A stretch of DNA of 64,000 nt from UBA2112 sp964596695 (lineage in GTDB: Bacteria; Patescibacteriota; Saccharimonadia; Saccharimonadales; Saccharimonadaceae): contig CAZQVE010000003.1 in assembly GCA_964596695.1 (NCBI GenBank), forward strand, positions 65,835 to 129,834. Reading direction: 5' to 3'. The notes below the pieces were generated by a model that saw nothing but the letters and a program-made list of their open reading frames with translations, was not told the DNA's origin and did not search any database. Position numbers and translations under genes: made by a program. Shown in pieces: positions 1 through 9,082 of this stretch (the stretch's first letter is position 1; every line of letters begins with the position of its first letter).

Positions 1-366
1 ATGATGCAATCGCTCGCCGAAGGCTATCGCGTGCTAAAGGAAGGCCCCTACCCTGACCTGGATCTAGCTGCGGCTGGTGACGTGTGGCAGCAGTCGAGCG
101 TGGTAACTAGCTGGCTGAACGACCTGACGCGCCAAGCGCTACACGAAAACCCGAATATGGACGATATTAGCGGTGTCGTAGCCGAAAGCGGCGAAGCTCG
201 CTGGACGCTGGAAACCGCCAAGGACCTCGGCATTCCGATGCCAGCTATCCAGTCGGCTTTTGACGTACGCCTTGCTTCGCAAAACGGTGAGGTTAACTTC
301 GCTACTAAACTGCTTGCTGCCATGCGCAACAAGTTCGGCGGTCATGAGATAAACCCGAACAAATAA
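1..366 (+). CDS. 6-phosphogluconate dehydrogenase, C-terminal part
   Basis: The gene is cut by the window edge, so the ATG at base 1 is probably internal. The 121 visible residues match the C-terminal all-helical domain of the short NAD-type 6-phosphogluconate dehydrogenases (GntZ/YqeC type, about 300 residues). Visible family marks are SGEARWT, where the family has SGEGRWT, the stretch FDVRLASQ, and the terminal LAAMRNKFGGH. The enzyme oxidatively decarboxylates 6-phosphogluconate to ribulose 5-phosphate in the cytosol. The last residues are followed by a long palindrome that may end the transcript. The nearest neighbours lie on the other strand, so it belongs to an operon that starts outside the window. 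The family call is secure; cofactor preference is inferred. Confidence 0.85.
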   Translation: MMQSLAEGYRVLKEGPYPDLDLAAAGDVWQQSSVVTSWLNDLTRQALHENPNMDDISGVVAESGEARWTLETAKDLGIPMPAIQSAFDVRLASQNGEVNFATKLLAAMRNKFGGHEINPNK

Positions 367-390
367 AATCCCTGTCGTCCCAGACCTGTC

Positions 391-474
391 CTGACTGGCT
401 AGAAATGATTTTTCCTCAGTCGACGTAGCTACGGCTATGCCTTCTTCGGATAAAATTGTTTCTAGCTCAATCAG
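391..474. repeat. Long imperfect palindrome after the 6PGDH gene
   Basis: Outer arms CTGA (391-394) and TCAG (471-474) enclose GCTAGAAA (398-405) and TTTCTAGC (459-466). Further pairing of ATTTT with AAAAT follows, with a GTAGCTAC core. It resembles the long palindromes at 28553, 38131 and 38878 in size and plan. It could act as a two-way terminator for the plus-strand dehydrogenase gene and the minus-strand pseudogene. Function is not shown by the sequence. Confidence 0.55.
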
Positions 475-532
475 ATACAGCTCTGAAAACGACGAGGTTT
501 TACTTGCTCGGGTTATCGACGGCAAACAGTAG

Positions 533-822
533 TTAATAATTAGTTGTTTCTGTAATGTGAGGCAATGATTTGTCGCCGTTCTTCTTGAGTTCACGCCCCA
601 TCTTCCATAGCCAGAAGTCGATATGAGCCATATTGTAGGGCTTCTGACCCCTCTCGGCACGGACAGCGTTAACTCTTTCGAGTAGGTATATACTATCGCA
701 CCGAGAGAGCGCAGCGCTTGCGGCAGACGGTAGTCGATAACACTCCCCGACTTCTCGATGTCTGAGACAACCGGCAACACTTCCGACGACCGAGCCCGAC
801 CATCGATAAGCATAAGCGGCAT
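533..822 (-). pseudogene. Queuosine salvage protein (Qng1/DUF2419-like), decayed remnant
   Basis: Two pieces of a DUF2419 (Qng1, queuosine 5'-phosphate/nucleoside glycosidase) C-terminus lie in different frames. The first piece, from 822 down to about 695, reads SVIDYRLPQALRSLGAI and matches the family block around DYRLPQxLxxLG. The second, from about 695 to the TAA at 533-535, reads YLLERVNAVRAERGQKPYNM and AHIDFWLWKMGRELKK, ending LPHITETTNY. It matches the family C-terminus LLDYYLW...PFHRxRxxYY. The N-terminal two thirds are missing and the segment between the pieces is shortened, so the gene is dead. It starts 10 bp after the glnA stop. The assignment rests on motif recall of the family. 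A functional tgt lies at 17694, which gives the remnant context. Confidence 0.6.
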
Positions 823-832
823 ATATGAGCGG

Positions 833-2260
833 CTAAAACTTATTCCAGATGTACTGGTTGGTGACTTCGTGGTGGAACAGTACCTCGTTGTCTTTCACGC
901 GCGTGCCGAGATCGCGTGGACTGCGATGCGCAACCTCGATCTTCCAGTCGACATACTTCGCTTTGGTACTCTCGCCTAAGATATCAGCCATGTAGTCGCT
1001 TGCTTTGAAGAGTCGTATGGCGTCGCCGATTGCACCTGGCAAGAAGCGCAAGCGCGGACGCTTGTCGGACTTATCCTCCTTAGGTAGGGTGTCTTCTATG
1101 CCCGTCTTCAGCAGCGCGTAGAGCGCTAGGTATGGGTTGCAGTCGGGCGCGACTGAGCGGACTTCGATCCGGGCGGTCTTTTCGTTGGCGAGCGGAATAC
1201 GGATCATCGATCCGCGGTCATTGGCGCTGACTTTTATCTGGTTCGGTGCCTCAAAGTTCGGGTCGAGCCGACGATAGGAATTGACGCTACTGTTGATTAG
1301 CAGGCAGAGTTCCGGTGCGCGGTTGAGGACTTTGTTGACAAAATCCCAGCCGTCTTTACTCAGGCCGTCCTGGCCGTTTTTGTCGTAGAAAATGTTTTTA
1401 CCGTTTTTGCTCAGTGACATATTGGTGTGCATGCCGGATCCATTGATGTTTTGACGCGGTTTCGGTAGGAATGTTGCTGTCATGCCCATTTGCGCTGCGA
1501 CTTGGCGGCAGACGAGCTTGTATATCAGTATTTGGTCGCAAGCGCGCAGTACATCGGTGTAGCTAAAGTTGATTTCGAATTGAGAAGGCGCGACTTCGGC
1601 GTGATCCTTTTCGTTTTTGAAGCCCATGGCACGGATCGCTTCGGCGGTACGATCGATGAACTGGCGCAGTTCATCCAGCGGCAGGGAGTGATAGTAGCCG
1701 CCAGTACTGACGAGCTCGAAGCTAGCTTTTTGGTCAAAATTCTGCTCGGCGTCGACGCCGGCGATAAGGAACCCTTCGACTTCTGGTGCCATGAACGCCT
1801 CAAGACCTTTCTTGGCTTTTAGCTCCTCGGTATACGCCTTAAGTCTTCCTCGGAAATCTGACTCGTATGGTGTCAGGTCACGGCTACAGATATTGGCGAA
1901 TACGAGCACCTTGCCCGGACCGAAGACATCCGATGGCAGGAATGTGACGCTTGGCCAGTCGATGACCAGACGCAGGTCGGATTCGCTGAGCTCTGAGAAG
2001 CCGCGGATAGATGAGCCGTCAAAGGTTAGATTGTCGAGCGAATCAAGGAAGAACTTCTTACTATAGTCCAGCATATGGAGACGACCCTCGATGTCTGAGA
2101 AACAAACCGTCACGGCCTTGATGCGTGCTTCATTTGTCAGATACTTGATATGTGCCGCCTCTGCCTTGGCTGGATCTTTGATCGCGCGAGCCTTGAGGTT
2201 CATTTCCTCCAGCTCTTCGTATGTCAGCTCTAAAAAGTTTTTTATTGGTGCTTCGTTCAT
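833..2260 (-). CDS. glnA: Glutamine synthetase, type I
   Basis: This enzyme makes glutamine from glutamate, ammonia and ATP in the cytosol. The 475-residue length fits GSI. The N-terminal beta-grasp block DGSSIRGF is at residues 81-88, the metal-ligand segment PEVEGF near 159, HAEVAPSQFEI near 220, and the ammonia/glutamate-binding NGSGMHTN at 273-280. The C-terminal RIEVRSVAPDCNPYLA block follows. No adenylylation-site motif NLYDLPP is visible, so control by AdnylTase is unlikely (inference). ATG at 2260 is preceded by AGGAAAGG. It lies 5 bp downstream of amt in one operon, so ammonium uptake and assimilation are coupled. No PII gene or glutamate synthase is in the window. Confidence 0.95.
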   Translation of the reverse strand: MNEAPIKNFLELTYEELEEMNLKARAIKDPAKAEAAHIKYLTNEARIKAVTVCFSDIEGRLHMLDYSKKFFLDSLDNLTFDGSSIRGFSELSESDLRLVIDWPSVTFLPSDVFGPGKVLVFANICSRDLTPYESDFRGRLKAYTEELKAKKGLEAFMAPEVEGFLIAGVDAEQNFDQKASFELVSTGGYYHSLPLDELRQFIDRTAEAIRAMGFKNEKDHAEVAPSQFEINFSYTDVLRACDQILIYKLVCRQVAAQMGMTATFLPKPRQNINGSGMHTNMSLSKNGKNIFYDKNGQDGLSKDGWDFVNKVLNRAPELCLLINSSVNSYRRLDPNFEAPNQIKVSANDRGSMIRIPLANEKTARIEVRSVAPDCNPYLALYALLKTGIEDTLPKEDKSDKRPRLRFLPGAIGDAIRLFKASDYMADILGESTKAKYVDWKIEVAHRSPRDLGTRVKDNEVLFHHEVTNQYIWNKF

Positions 2261-2265
2261 GGTGC

Positions 2266-3552
2266 TTATTTCCCTTTCCTTTTATTATTACTACCCATAG
2301 CCAGCTCGTCATCTGGCGCTGGTTCGGCAAACACGTATCCGTATTCTTCATGCAGTCCTTGGTCGAGCCCCATGACTTCTTGGTCGGGTCGTACACGTAA
2401 ACCTATGGTCAGGTCGATCAATTTCAGTAGTGTCCAACTGGCGATAAAGGCGAAAGCGGCTGCGGCAATGACGGCTACGGCTTGGTGACCGAGTAGTATT
2501 AGTCCGCCACCGTGCAGTAGGCCGTTAGCGCCGGCCGGGTTAACCGCGGTGCTGGCCAGGAAACCGACTGAGAGTGCACCGACGATGCCACCGACGGCGT
2601 GGACACCAACGACATCGAGCGTGTCATCAAGACCGAGTCGCAACTTAAGTCCGACGGCGTACGAGCATATAGTGCCGGCAGCGATACCGATGACGATTGC
2701 GGAGAGCGGACTGACAAAACCGGCGGCTGGCGTGATGGCCACGAGTCCGGCAACGGCGCCGCTGACCGCACCAAGGCTCGTGACACGGCGGTGGCGCAAC
2801 CAGTCGACAAAAGCCCAGCCGAGCATGGCCGCGCCCGCTGCGACGTTAGTTGTCACGAATGCATTTGCCGCCAAGCCATTCGCTCCTAGCGCGCTACCGG
2901 CATTGAACCCAAACCAGCCAAACCACAATAGGCCGGCGCCCAACATAGTAAATGGTAAGTTGTGGGGTATGGTGGGCGTCTTCTTGGACCAGCCGTTTCT
3001 GTGTCCGATTACGAGGGCTGCGGCTAGCGCGGCGATACCGGCGCTGACATGTACGACCGTACCTCCGGCAAAATCAAGCGCGCCGAGGTGTCTGATCCAG
3101 CCGCCGGGTGCCCATACCCAATGAGCCAGCGGCGCATAAATTAGTACCAGCCAAAGCCCGGTAAAGACGGCGAAGGCAGAAAACTTCATACGTTCGGCGA
3201 ATGCACCGGTTATGAGTGCTGGCGTGATTGCAGCGAAAAACAGTTGGAAAACAGCAAAGGCCAAGTGCGGAATCGTAGGAGCTAGCGCGACATTCGGAGC
3301 CTCTCCTACGCCATTGAATCCGACGAAGTTAAGCCCGCCGATAAGCCCATGGATATCAGTGCCGAAAGCCAGGCTGTATGCGATCAGGATCCACAAAACC
3401 GAAACGATACCGAGCGCGAAAAAACTTTGCAGCGCAGTCGCCAGAACATTCTTAGCGCGAACCATTCCCGAGTAGAAGAACGCCAATCCCGGAATCATCA
3501 GCATGACCAGGGCTGCGGATAGGAGGAGATATGCCGTGTCTCCAGGATTCAT
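2266..3552 (-). CDS. amt: Ammonium transporter
   Basis: This is an Amt/Mep/Rh-family ammonium channel of 428 residues with about 11 membrane helices. The family start is visible: an N-terminal helix, then IPGLAFFYSGMVRAKN. The signature pore region AGGTVVHVSAGIAALAAALV, with its pore histidine, follows at about residues 160-180, and a second conserved histidine block DVVGVHAVGGIVG is near 315. No cleaved signal peptide is evident. ATG at 3552 has a strong AAGGAG site. It is the first gene of the amt-glnA operon, and the 110 bp upstream are extremely AT-rich and presumably hold the promoter. Usually amt is paired with glnB; here it is paired with glnA. Confidence 0.95.
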   Translation of the reverse strand: MNPGDTAYLLLSAALVMLMIPGLAFFYSGMVRAKNVLATALQSFFALGIVSVLWILIAYSLAFGTDIHGLIGGLNFVGFNGVGEAPNVALAPTIPHLAFAVFQLFFAAITPALITGAFAERMKFSAFAVFTGLWLVLIYAPLAHWVWAPGGWIRHLGALDFAGGTVVHVSAGIAALAAALVIGHRNGWSKKTPTIPHNLPFTMLGAGLLWFGWFGFNAGSALGANGLAANAFVTTNVAAGAAMLGWAFVDWLRHRRVTSLGAVSGAVAGLVAITPAAGFVSPLSAIVIGIAAGTICSYAVGLKLRLGLDDTLDVVGVHAVGGIVGALSVGFLASTAVNPAGANGLLHGGGLILLGHQAVAVIAAAAFAFIASWTLLKLIDLTIGLRVRPDQEVMGLDQGLHEEYGYVFAEPAPDDELAMGSNNKRKGK

Positions 3553-3658
3553 TACTTCTCCTTATATTTATAAAATAATACTTATTATATAAATATTTAA
3601 TATTACAATTTACATAATTACACTAATTATTTAGTTTTACAATACTTTTTTACTAAAT
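3553..3658 (-). promoter_or_regulatory. AT-rich promoter region of amt-glnA
   Basis: About 105 bp of almost pure A/T lie between the kup terminator and the amt start, in sharp contrast with the surrounding half-GC sequence. Several TATAAT-like hexamers and TTGTAA-like -35 candidates can be read on the minus strand, so no single promoter can be chosen. The strong AAGGAG of amt sits at its downstream edge. Confidence 0.4.
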
Positions 3659-3675
3659 AAAAAGCACTTTCGTGC
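3659..3675 (-). terminator. Rho-independent terminator of kup
   Basis: On the minus strand GCAC-GAAA-GTGC is followed by TTTTTATTT, about 30 bp after the kup stop codon. Confidence 0.65.
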
Positions 3676-3704
3676 CTATTACCTGCTCTACTGATGGCTG
3701 TGTA

Positions 3705-5867
3705 TTACGGATCGGCTTTCGTCCGGGCAAAGAGAATTTCGGTGGGCATGAGCGTATCGGGGTCGATGTCTTCGTCGGTCTTGTCGAGAGCAAACTCTGG
3801 TATTTCAATACGCCAGCCGTTCTTGCCCATGACGATAGGTATGATGGTCTTTGATAACCCTGGTTTGCTGTCGAGGTGGAAATAGTGATATGCTTCGGGC
3901 GAGATTTTCTTGAATATGAGGTACACGCGCAGACGTAGTTTGTCGATGAACCGCGCGCTCTTGGTGATAAACAACTCTTCTTCAGCAGCTTCGACGGTAC
4001 AGCGATGAAGACTGCGCCCCATATAGCCGTCTTGCTTTAGTAGTTGGAGGATATCGAGTCCGTTAGGGTTCTGCATGAAGCCGTAGTGTGCCGTGACCGA
4101 CAGTACGTTGAAGTCGAAGTCGGTTACCGAGATACGTTTTTCAATCGACACGAACGGCTTTTTCTCCTGTACGATCGTGAGTAATACGATGTATCTTGGC
4201 AATGCGCCGTGTCGTTTCATAAAGATACGCAGGATGAGCGGGATATTCGCCGATAGCGATGTCACGGGTTTGGACACAAGAAAGACGACTGCCCTATCCA
4301 GCTCCACGTATTGCCTCTGCCGGGACTGTTCAGTGTACTCTTTGTGCTGCCGAAGGTGCCGCTTGGCATTTACCAACCACTCCATGTCACGGTGCGACGC
4401 GTACGCCATATACGTGGAGTATGCGCCGCGTACGAGTCCGCGCCCCCACTTCCACGTCAGAATAATCGCAAACAAAGAGAGCGCGATGGCCACGGGTATA
4501 TAGCCACCGGTAAAGAACTTTGCCGTCGTTGCCGTTAGAAGTGTCAGGTCGATAATCGCGAATGGCACGAATACGAGCAGCGTGCGGGATAGGCGCCACT
4601 TCCACTGCTCCTGGGTTATGTAAAACATCGCGGCTGTCGTCGAGACCATAACTCCAGAGACTGCGAGGCCGTAGGCGTCTGTCAGGTTATGGCTATTTTG
4701 GAATATGACAACCAGCAGGATACAGCCGGAAAACAGAATCCAGTTGATCGCGGGTATGTATATCTGCCCCTTATGGCGGTGGCTCGTATGAACGATATTG
4801 AGCCGTGGAATCATGTCGAGTGCCATGGCCTGTGACGCAAGCGAGGTGGCGCCGGTAATAAGTGCTTGGCTGGCAATAGTGGCTGCTGCCGTCGCGAGAA
4901 CGACCATGGCATAGACGGGTGCGTGTGTGGCAATATCGACGAACCATGCCGGAAGCGATGCGGCAAGTTCGGGCGAGAAGACGAAGTGTGGCAGGAGGCT
5001 AAAGAATATATTGCCGTCCGTGACCGTCTGCCCGCTGAGGAGATAAGCGCCTTGTCCGATATAGTTGAGTATCAGTGTCCAGTATGCAAGATAGAACCAG
5101 CCTTGGCGAATTGGACGCTTACCGAAGTGCCCCAGGTCAGCATAGAGAGACTCCGCACCGGTAGTAACGAGGATGATGGCACCCATGGCCAACAGGAACT
5201 CATGTATACCGACGCGCGCGATGAACTCCACTGCGTAAAAGGGATTGAGCGCCTCTAAGATTGCTGGGTGGTGAATAATTTGCACCAGACCCAAAGCGCC
5301 TATCGTGACGAACCAGACTACCATTACCGGACCGAAAATCTTGCCTATCTTATGCGTACCTTTGCGCTGTACCATGAATAGGCCCGTCAGAACCGCGGCG
5401 GCAATCGGTACAGTGTACGGCGCGAAAGACGTTGTCGCGACATTTAGCCCGCCCACGGCAGAAAGAACCGAAATCGCTGGTGTGATGATACCGTCGCCAA
5501 GCAGCAGGCTTGCCGCAAAGACAAGGAGGATGAGTAGCAGTGGTGTGCCACGTCGTTTAATCTTGGCGACGAGCCCATGTAGTGCGAGCACACCTCCTTC
5601 GCCCTGATAGTTGGCACGCATAACGAAGACGATGTATTTTATGGTAACGACAAGTGTCAGCAGCCAAAATATTAGGCTGACAACACCAAAGATATTATCA
5701 TGCGCGATCGGCACGCGACCGGCACCAAAAAAGACTGAATTGACAGCATACAACGGGGACGTACCAATGTCTCCGTATGCGACACCGATAGCACCGACGA
5801 CCAATGCTACATTTAGTGGCAGGCGCTTGCTAACGCTCTTGTGATGTCCCTGTATACTCGTTCGCAC
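3705..5867 (-). CDS. kup: Low-affinity potassium transporter Kup
   Basis: This is a KUP/HAK/KT family K+:H+ symporter. The diagnostic GAIGVAYGDIGTSPLYA stretch is at residues 25-41 and GDGIITPAISVLSA near 125. The N-terminal 470 residues hold about 12 membrane helices. The C-terminal 250 residues are a hydrophilic cytoplasmic domain, which makes the 720-residue protein longer than the roughly 620 of E. coli Kup. The start is GTG at 5867; GAGG lies about 15 bases upstream, so the exact start is not firm. It is a single gene with its own terminator. Potassium accumulation for turgor is the expected role. Confidence 0.93.
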   Translation of the reverse strand: MRTSIQGHHKSVSKRLPLNVALVVGAIGVAYGDIGTSPLYAVNSVFFGAGRVPIAHDNIFGVVSLIFWLLTLVVTIKYIVFVMRANYQGEGGVLALHGLVAKIKRRGTPLLLILLVFAASLLLGDGIITPAISVLSAVGGLNVATTSFAPYTVPIAAAVLTGLFMVQRKGTHKIGKIFGPVMVVWFVTIGALGLVQIIHHPAILEALNPFYAVEFIARVGIHEFLLAMGAIILVTTGAESLYADLGHFGKRPIRQGWFYLAYWTLILNYIGQGAYLLSGQTVTDGNIFFSLLPHFVFSPELAASLPAWFVDIATHAPVYAMVVLATAAATIASQALITGATSLASQAMALDMIPRLNIVHTSHRHKGQIYIPAINWILFSGCILLVVIFQNSHNLTDAYGLAVSGVMVSTTAAMFYITQEQWKWRLSRTLLVFVPFAIIDLTLLTATTAKFFTGGYIPVAIALSLFAIILTWKWGRGLVRGAYSTYMAYASHRDMEWLVNAKRHLRQHKEYTEQSRQRQYVELDRAVVFLVSKPVTSLSANIPLILRIFMKRHGALPRYIVLLTIVQEKKPFVSIEKRISVTDFDFNVLSVTAHYGFMQNPNGLDILQLLKQDGYMGRSLHRCTVEAAEEELFITKSARFIDKLRLRVYLIFKKISPEAYHYFHLDSKPGLSKTIIPIVMGKNGWRIEIPEFALDKTDEDIDPDTLMPTEILFARTKADP

Positions 5868-5937
5868 TGCTCAATCATAGTCCTCACTTGGCGATCTCGC
5901 AAGAGGATTAGTGGGCGGTCGTTCGCTCTCTTTTACC

Positions 5938-7902
5938 CTACCAAAGTGTCGGTTGATCATCGGGGGCGACGTACATTTTGTCGCCAGGCTTTACGTCAAA
6001 GGCCTCATGAAATGCTTGGTTGATTGCTAATACGCCGTTGACGCGTACTTCTGATGGAGCATGCGGATCCGTCAGGATTGCCTCCTGAGCGTACTCAGGA
6101 GTGGACTGATCCCACTCCGCCATCGTGTAGCCGACGAAGAATCGCTGTTGCCATGTCATGCCATCTATTATCTCGTCTAGCTTGCCTTCCTTTTCCAGTC
6201 GCAACTGCAGCGCGTCAAAGGCGAGCAAGATACCCGCGACATCGGCGATATTCTCGCCAAGTGTCAGTTGTCCATTCAGCCGCAGGCCGTTTACCTCGAC
6301 GCTGCCAAAGTAATCGACGAATTGCTGAGCGCGCTTCTGGAAGTTTTGTTTGTCTTCGTCGCTCCACCATTCTTTCATGTTACCGTCGGGATCATATTTA
6401 CAGCCCTGGTCATCGAAAAAGTGAGAGTACTCGTGTCCGATTGTCATGCCCATCCAACCGTAGTTGTATGCTTTATCGGCTGTTCGGTCATAAAACGGCG
6501 GCTGAAAAAGCGCGGCCGGGAATGTCATCTCACGTTTTTGGTCGGAGCAAGCGTTCACGACCGTTGGAACCATGTGCCATTCGCTGCGATCATATGGTTC
6601 TTCGAGCCGCGCTAATTCGCGTTTGCGTGAGAACTCGATGAGTGCCATGTAATTTTCTGCGTAGGTGTCTGGGCGAATATTGATACTCGATACGTCTATC
6701 CAAGTGTCCGGGTAGCCTAGTTTGTAAGAAATATTTGCCATCTTTTTGCGTACGATTTCTTTTGTCTCTGGCTGCATCCAGTCCAAATTCGTGAGCCTGC
6801 GGCGGAACGCCTCTACGATGTCGTCCGTCATTTCCTCGGCGTTACGCTTATCGACAGGGGTAAAGTAACCCTCCTGACAGTAGAGCGGTCCGATTGCCTG
6901 GGTGAGTTTTGTTCCGTGCAGCCCCATGATTACCTTTTTCCAGAGGTCGCGAGGCTTCTCCATTCCGGAAAGCGTGCGACCCTTGAAGTCGAAGTTTTCC
7001 GCGACGAAATCATCACTGAGCACGTCCGAAAAATCGTCGATAAGGTTAAATTCCATATAGTCTTTGATGTCCTCGATGTCGGCATTCGTGAGGATATCTC
7101 CCACCTTCTTGATAAACTGCGGCTGCATGATTACGAAGTCTTTGATATCGGGTTTGCCGAGCGTCGTGAAGTACGCGTCCCAGTCGATATCTGGAAACTC
7201 TCGCTTTGCTTCGTCTAGGGTGAATTTGAAATAATTCTTATCAATCTCTCGTGCTTCTTCGTTGGGTAGCGAGGCTTCAGCAAGGGCGTATTCAATGCCG
7301 TATACGGCGTGCGCGGCTTTGTCAGCGGCTTCTTTCTCTCTGCCGGAAAGCTGAAAAATAGTGGAGATGTGTGTCATGTATTTTTCGCGTACTTCCGCCA
7401 TCTCGTCGTCATCTTTGAGGTAGTAGTCTCTGTCGGGTAGTCCTATACCGCCTTGCCACATATACAGCGCGTTACTACCGGCCTTGTTTTTGTCTTCATC
7501 GAAGCCGACGCCAAAGAATGTGCCAGATCCCTTCGTACTGAGAGTCGCGACGGCCGCTAGGACTTCGCTTGCATTCGTCATATTTCCTATGAGCGCACGC
7601 AATTCATTGAGTGGTTGGATGCCCCGTTTGTTCCTCGTGTCCATGTCCATGCCCGACGCGTAGAAGTCCCGTACCAGCTGTTCATTACTACCCTTCTCCG
7701 CCTCTTGACCCTGGAGATTTTCGGCGATTCCGCGCAGTGTCCGGTATGTTTTGTCCCGCACTATATTAAACGGCCCCCACCACGCCTCGGATGACGGAAT
7801 TGGATTTTCCTGTATTGCTTGCTGGTTGATAAACCTATAGAAATCATCAACAGCTGATGGGCTTTGTAGTACCTCGGCTGTCTCTGGGTACTTCTCGGAC
7901 AT
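5938..7902 (-). CDS. M13 family zinc metallopeptidase (PepO/neprilysin-like)
   Basis: The zinc site HEYSH is near residue 490, preceded by MTIG and followed by FFDDQG. The third-ligand motif GENIADVAG is near 550. The substrate-binding NAxY-type block appears here as VNACSDQ, with FPAALFQPPFYD following. These define the M13 oligopeptidase family. The 654-residue length is typical. ATG at 7902 has GAGGAG 7 bases before it; an open frame continues 22 codons upstream without a better start. No signal peptide is seen, so it is predicted to be cytosolic, where it would trim imported peptides (inference). Confidence 0.93.
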   Translation of the reverse strand: MSEKYPETAEVLQSPSAVDDFYRFINQQAIQENPIPSSEAWWGPFNIVRDKTYRTLRGIAENLQGQEAEKGSNEQLVRDFYASGMDMDTRNKRGIQPLNELRALIGNMTNASEVLAAVATLSTKGSGTFFGVGFDEDKNKAGSNALYMWQGGIGLPDRDYYLKDDDEMAEVREKYMTHISTIFQLSGREKEAADKAAHAVYGIEYALAEASLPNEEAREIDKNYFKFTLDEAKREFPDIDWDAYFTTLGKPDIKDFVIMQPQFIKKVGDILTNADIEDIKDYMEFNLIDDFSDVLSDDFVAENFDFKGRTLSGMEKPRDLWKKVIMGLHGTKLTQAIGPLYCQEGYFTPVDKRNAEEMTDDIVEAFRRRLTNLDWMQPETKEIVRKKMANISYKLGYPDTWIDVSSINIRPDTYAENYMALIEFSRKRELARLEEPYDRSEWHMVPTVVNACSDQKREMTFPAALFQPPFYDRTADKAYNYGWMGMTIGHEYSHFFDDQGCKYDPDGNMKEWWSDEDKQNFQKRAQQFVDYFGSVEVNGLRLNGQLTLGENIADVAGILLAFDALQLRLEKEGKLDEIIDGMTWQQRFFVGYTMAEWDQSTPEYAQEAILTDPHAPSEVRVNGVLAINQAFHEAFDVKPGDKMYVAPDDQPTLW

Positions 7903-7980
7903 GCGACTTCTCCTCGTGGTTAAATCTGCGCCTATAATGACAGAGGTGGAGAGCAAGCGCAAGCACAAGAAGAAAGCTTG

Positions 7981-9009
7981 CTACCGGGATTTTACGCGGT
8001 GTACCACTGTCTTCTGGACGAAACTGCGCCAGTAAAAGTCGGCTGCGTATAAGAATAGACCGAGTGCGATGAGGTTTTCCATGTACTCTTTGGGTGCGCC
8101 TGAGCGGAGCGCTTCTAGCTGGGCGTCGGAGAACGTACAGAACAGACCGGTTGCGAGCAAAAGCAGCGCCAGGAAGCTTGTCCACGCGACTGAACGCCAT
8201 GCTTCTTTGCGCATATGGCGGCGGATTTCGTAGAGCAGGATCGCGAGCGAAACGAAAAACCCGATCAGGATCGTCGTCTCTTTGTAGCTGTACGGCGACA
8301 TAAAGCCCGTCATGACCGTGAACGGTACGAAAAACCATGCGCTTGGCAGGAACGGCTCCAGGGCGCTGAGTTTGACCTTGCCGAGGAACTTGCCGACCTG
8401 CTTCCTAAAGAACGGTATCAATACAAGGAAGCTAAACACGCCGAAATAATATGTGTCTTCACTGAGGCCGGTGTCCATATTATGGATATTGGTTTCATTT
8501 TGCGCGTTGTAGCGCAGGAAGTATTCGTCGGGTTGCGTATGGAGTATCCACTCCATCCACGATATCTCTTCCATGCCGATTACGAAGAACACTAGGAAGA
8601 GTACGAAAGACACGATAGAGTTTAACTTTTGGCGCTGCATAGCGAACCGGACGGTAATAATCAGAAAGGTCAGCGAGGCTAAGAATAAACATGTCGCTTG
8701 TACGTTTTCCAGGTAGTTACTCTCGCGTACGAGCGTGTCTGCCAGCGTCGGCGACAGAACCATTATCGTGAGAAATGTAAGGGCGATGAGCGGTACGATG
8801 ATGCAAAAAACATTCGCAAAGAGCCGTTGGTTAGTATTCCGCGGCGTACGCTGCCATGAGACCAGAAGATATGAGGCCAGGACTACCACGACAATTTTGA
8901 CGATATTGTGGAGTGACCAGAATTCCTCAGGCCTTCCGATAACTGTCAGACCAAGAAGCGCAATGACAAGCGCTAAAAAGACGTTGCGTTTGGTAAATAC
9001 TTCTTTCAC
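7981..9009 (-). CDS. Polytopic membrane protein with EEISW motif, unknown function
   Basis: This is a 342-residue integral membrane protein with about 9-10 hydrophobic helices. It carries GMEEISWMEW near residue 145, followed about 25 residues on by NAQNETNIHNMD. The same pair (EE-I-S-W-GQR and N-Q-E-x-N-x-HN) recurs in a broad family of uncharacterised bacterial membrane proteins, so the Glu, Trp and His residues may form a functional site in the membrane. GTG at 9009 has GAGGG 5 bases upstream. It lies just upstream of the peptidase gene, 78 bp from its start, and could be co-transcribed with it. No function is assigned. Confidence 0.7.
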   Translation of the reverse strand: MKEVFTKRNVFLALVIALLGLTVIGRPEEFWSLHNIVKIVVVVLASYLLVSWQRTPRNTNQRLFANVFCIIVPLIALTFLTIMVLSPTLADTLVRESNYLENVQATCLFLASLTFLIITVRFAMQRQKLNSIVSFVLFLVFFVIGMEEISWMEWILHTQPDEYFLRYNAQNETNIHNMDTGLSEDTYYFGVFSFLVLIPFFRKQVGKFLGKVKLSALEPFLPSAWFFVPFTVMTGFMSPYSYKETTILIGFFVSLAILLYEIRRHMRKEAWRSVAWTSFLALLLLATGLFCTFSDAQLEALRSGAPKEYMENLIALGLFLYAADFYWRSFVQKTVVHRVKSR

Positions 9010-9082
9010 GAAACCCTCAGATTACTATAGGTATAGTACCACACATTGCCATAATCAAGTTGAGGAAACCTTATGTCGCCTA

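Noticed and set aside
139..822. Open frame of 227 codons on the minus strand as one intact gene
   Set aside because: Only its first third resembles a protein family; the related continuation lies in another frame, and the rest overlaps the dehydrogenase gene antisense. It is treated as a pseudogene remnant.
2549..3124. 191-codon plus-strand frame inside amt
   Set aside because: It is antisense to a clear ammonium transporter, with no binding site and no protein-like composition.
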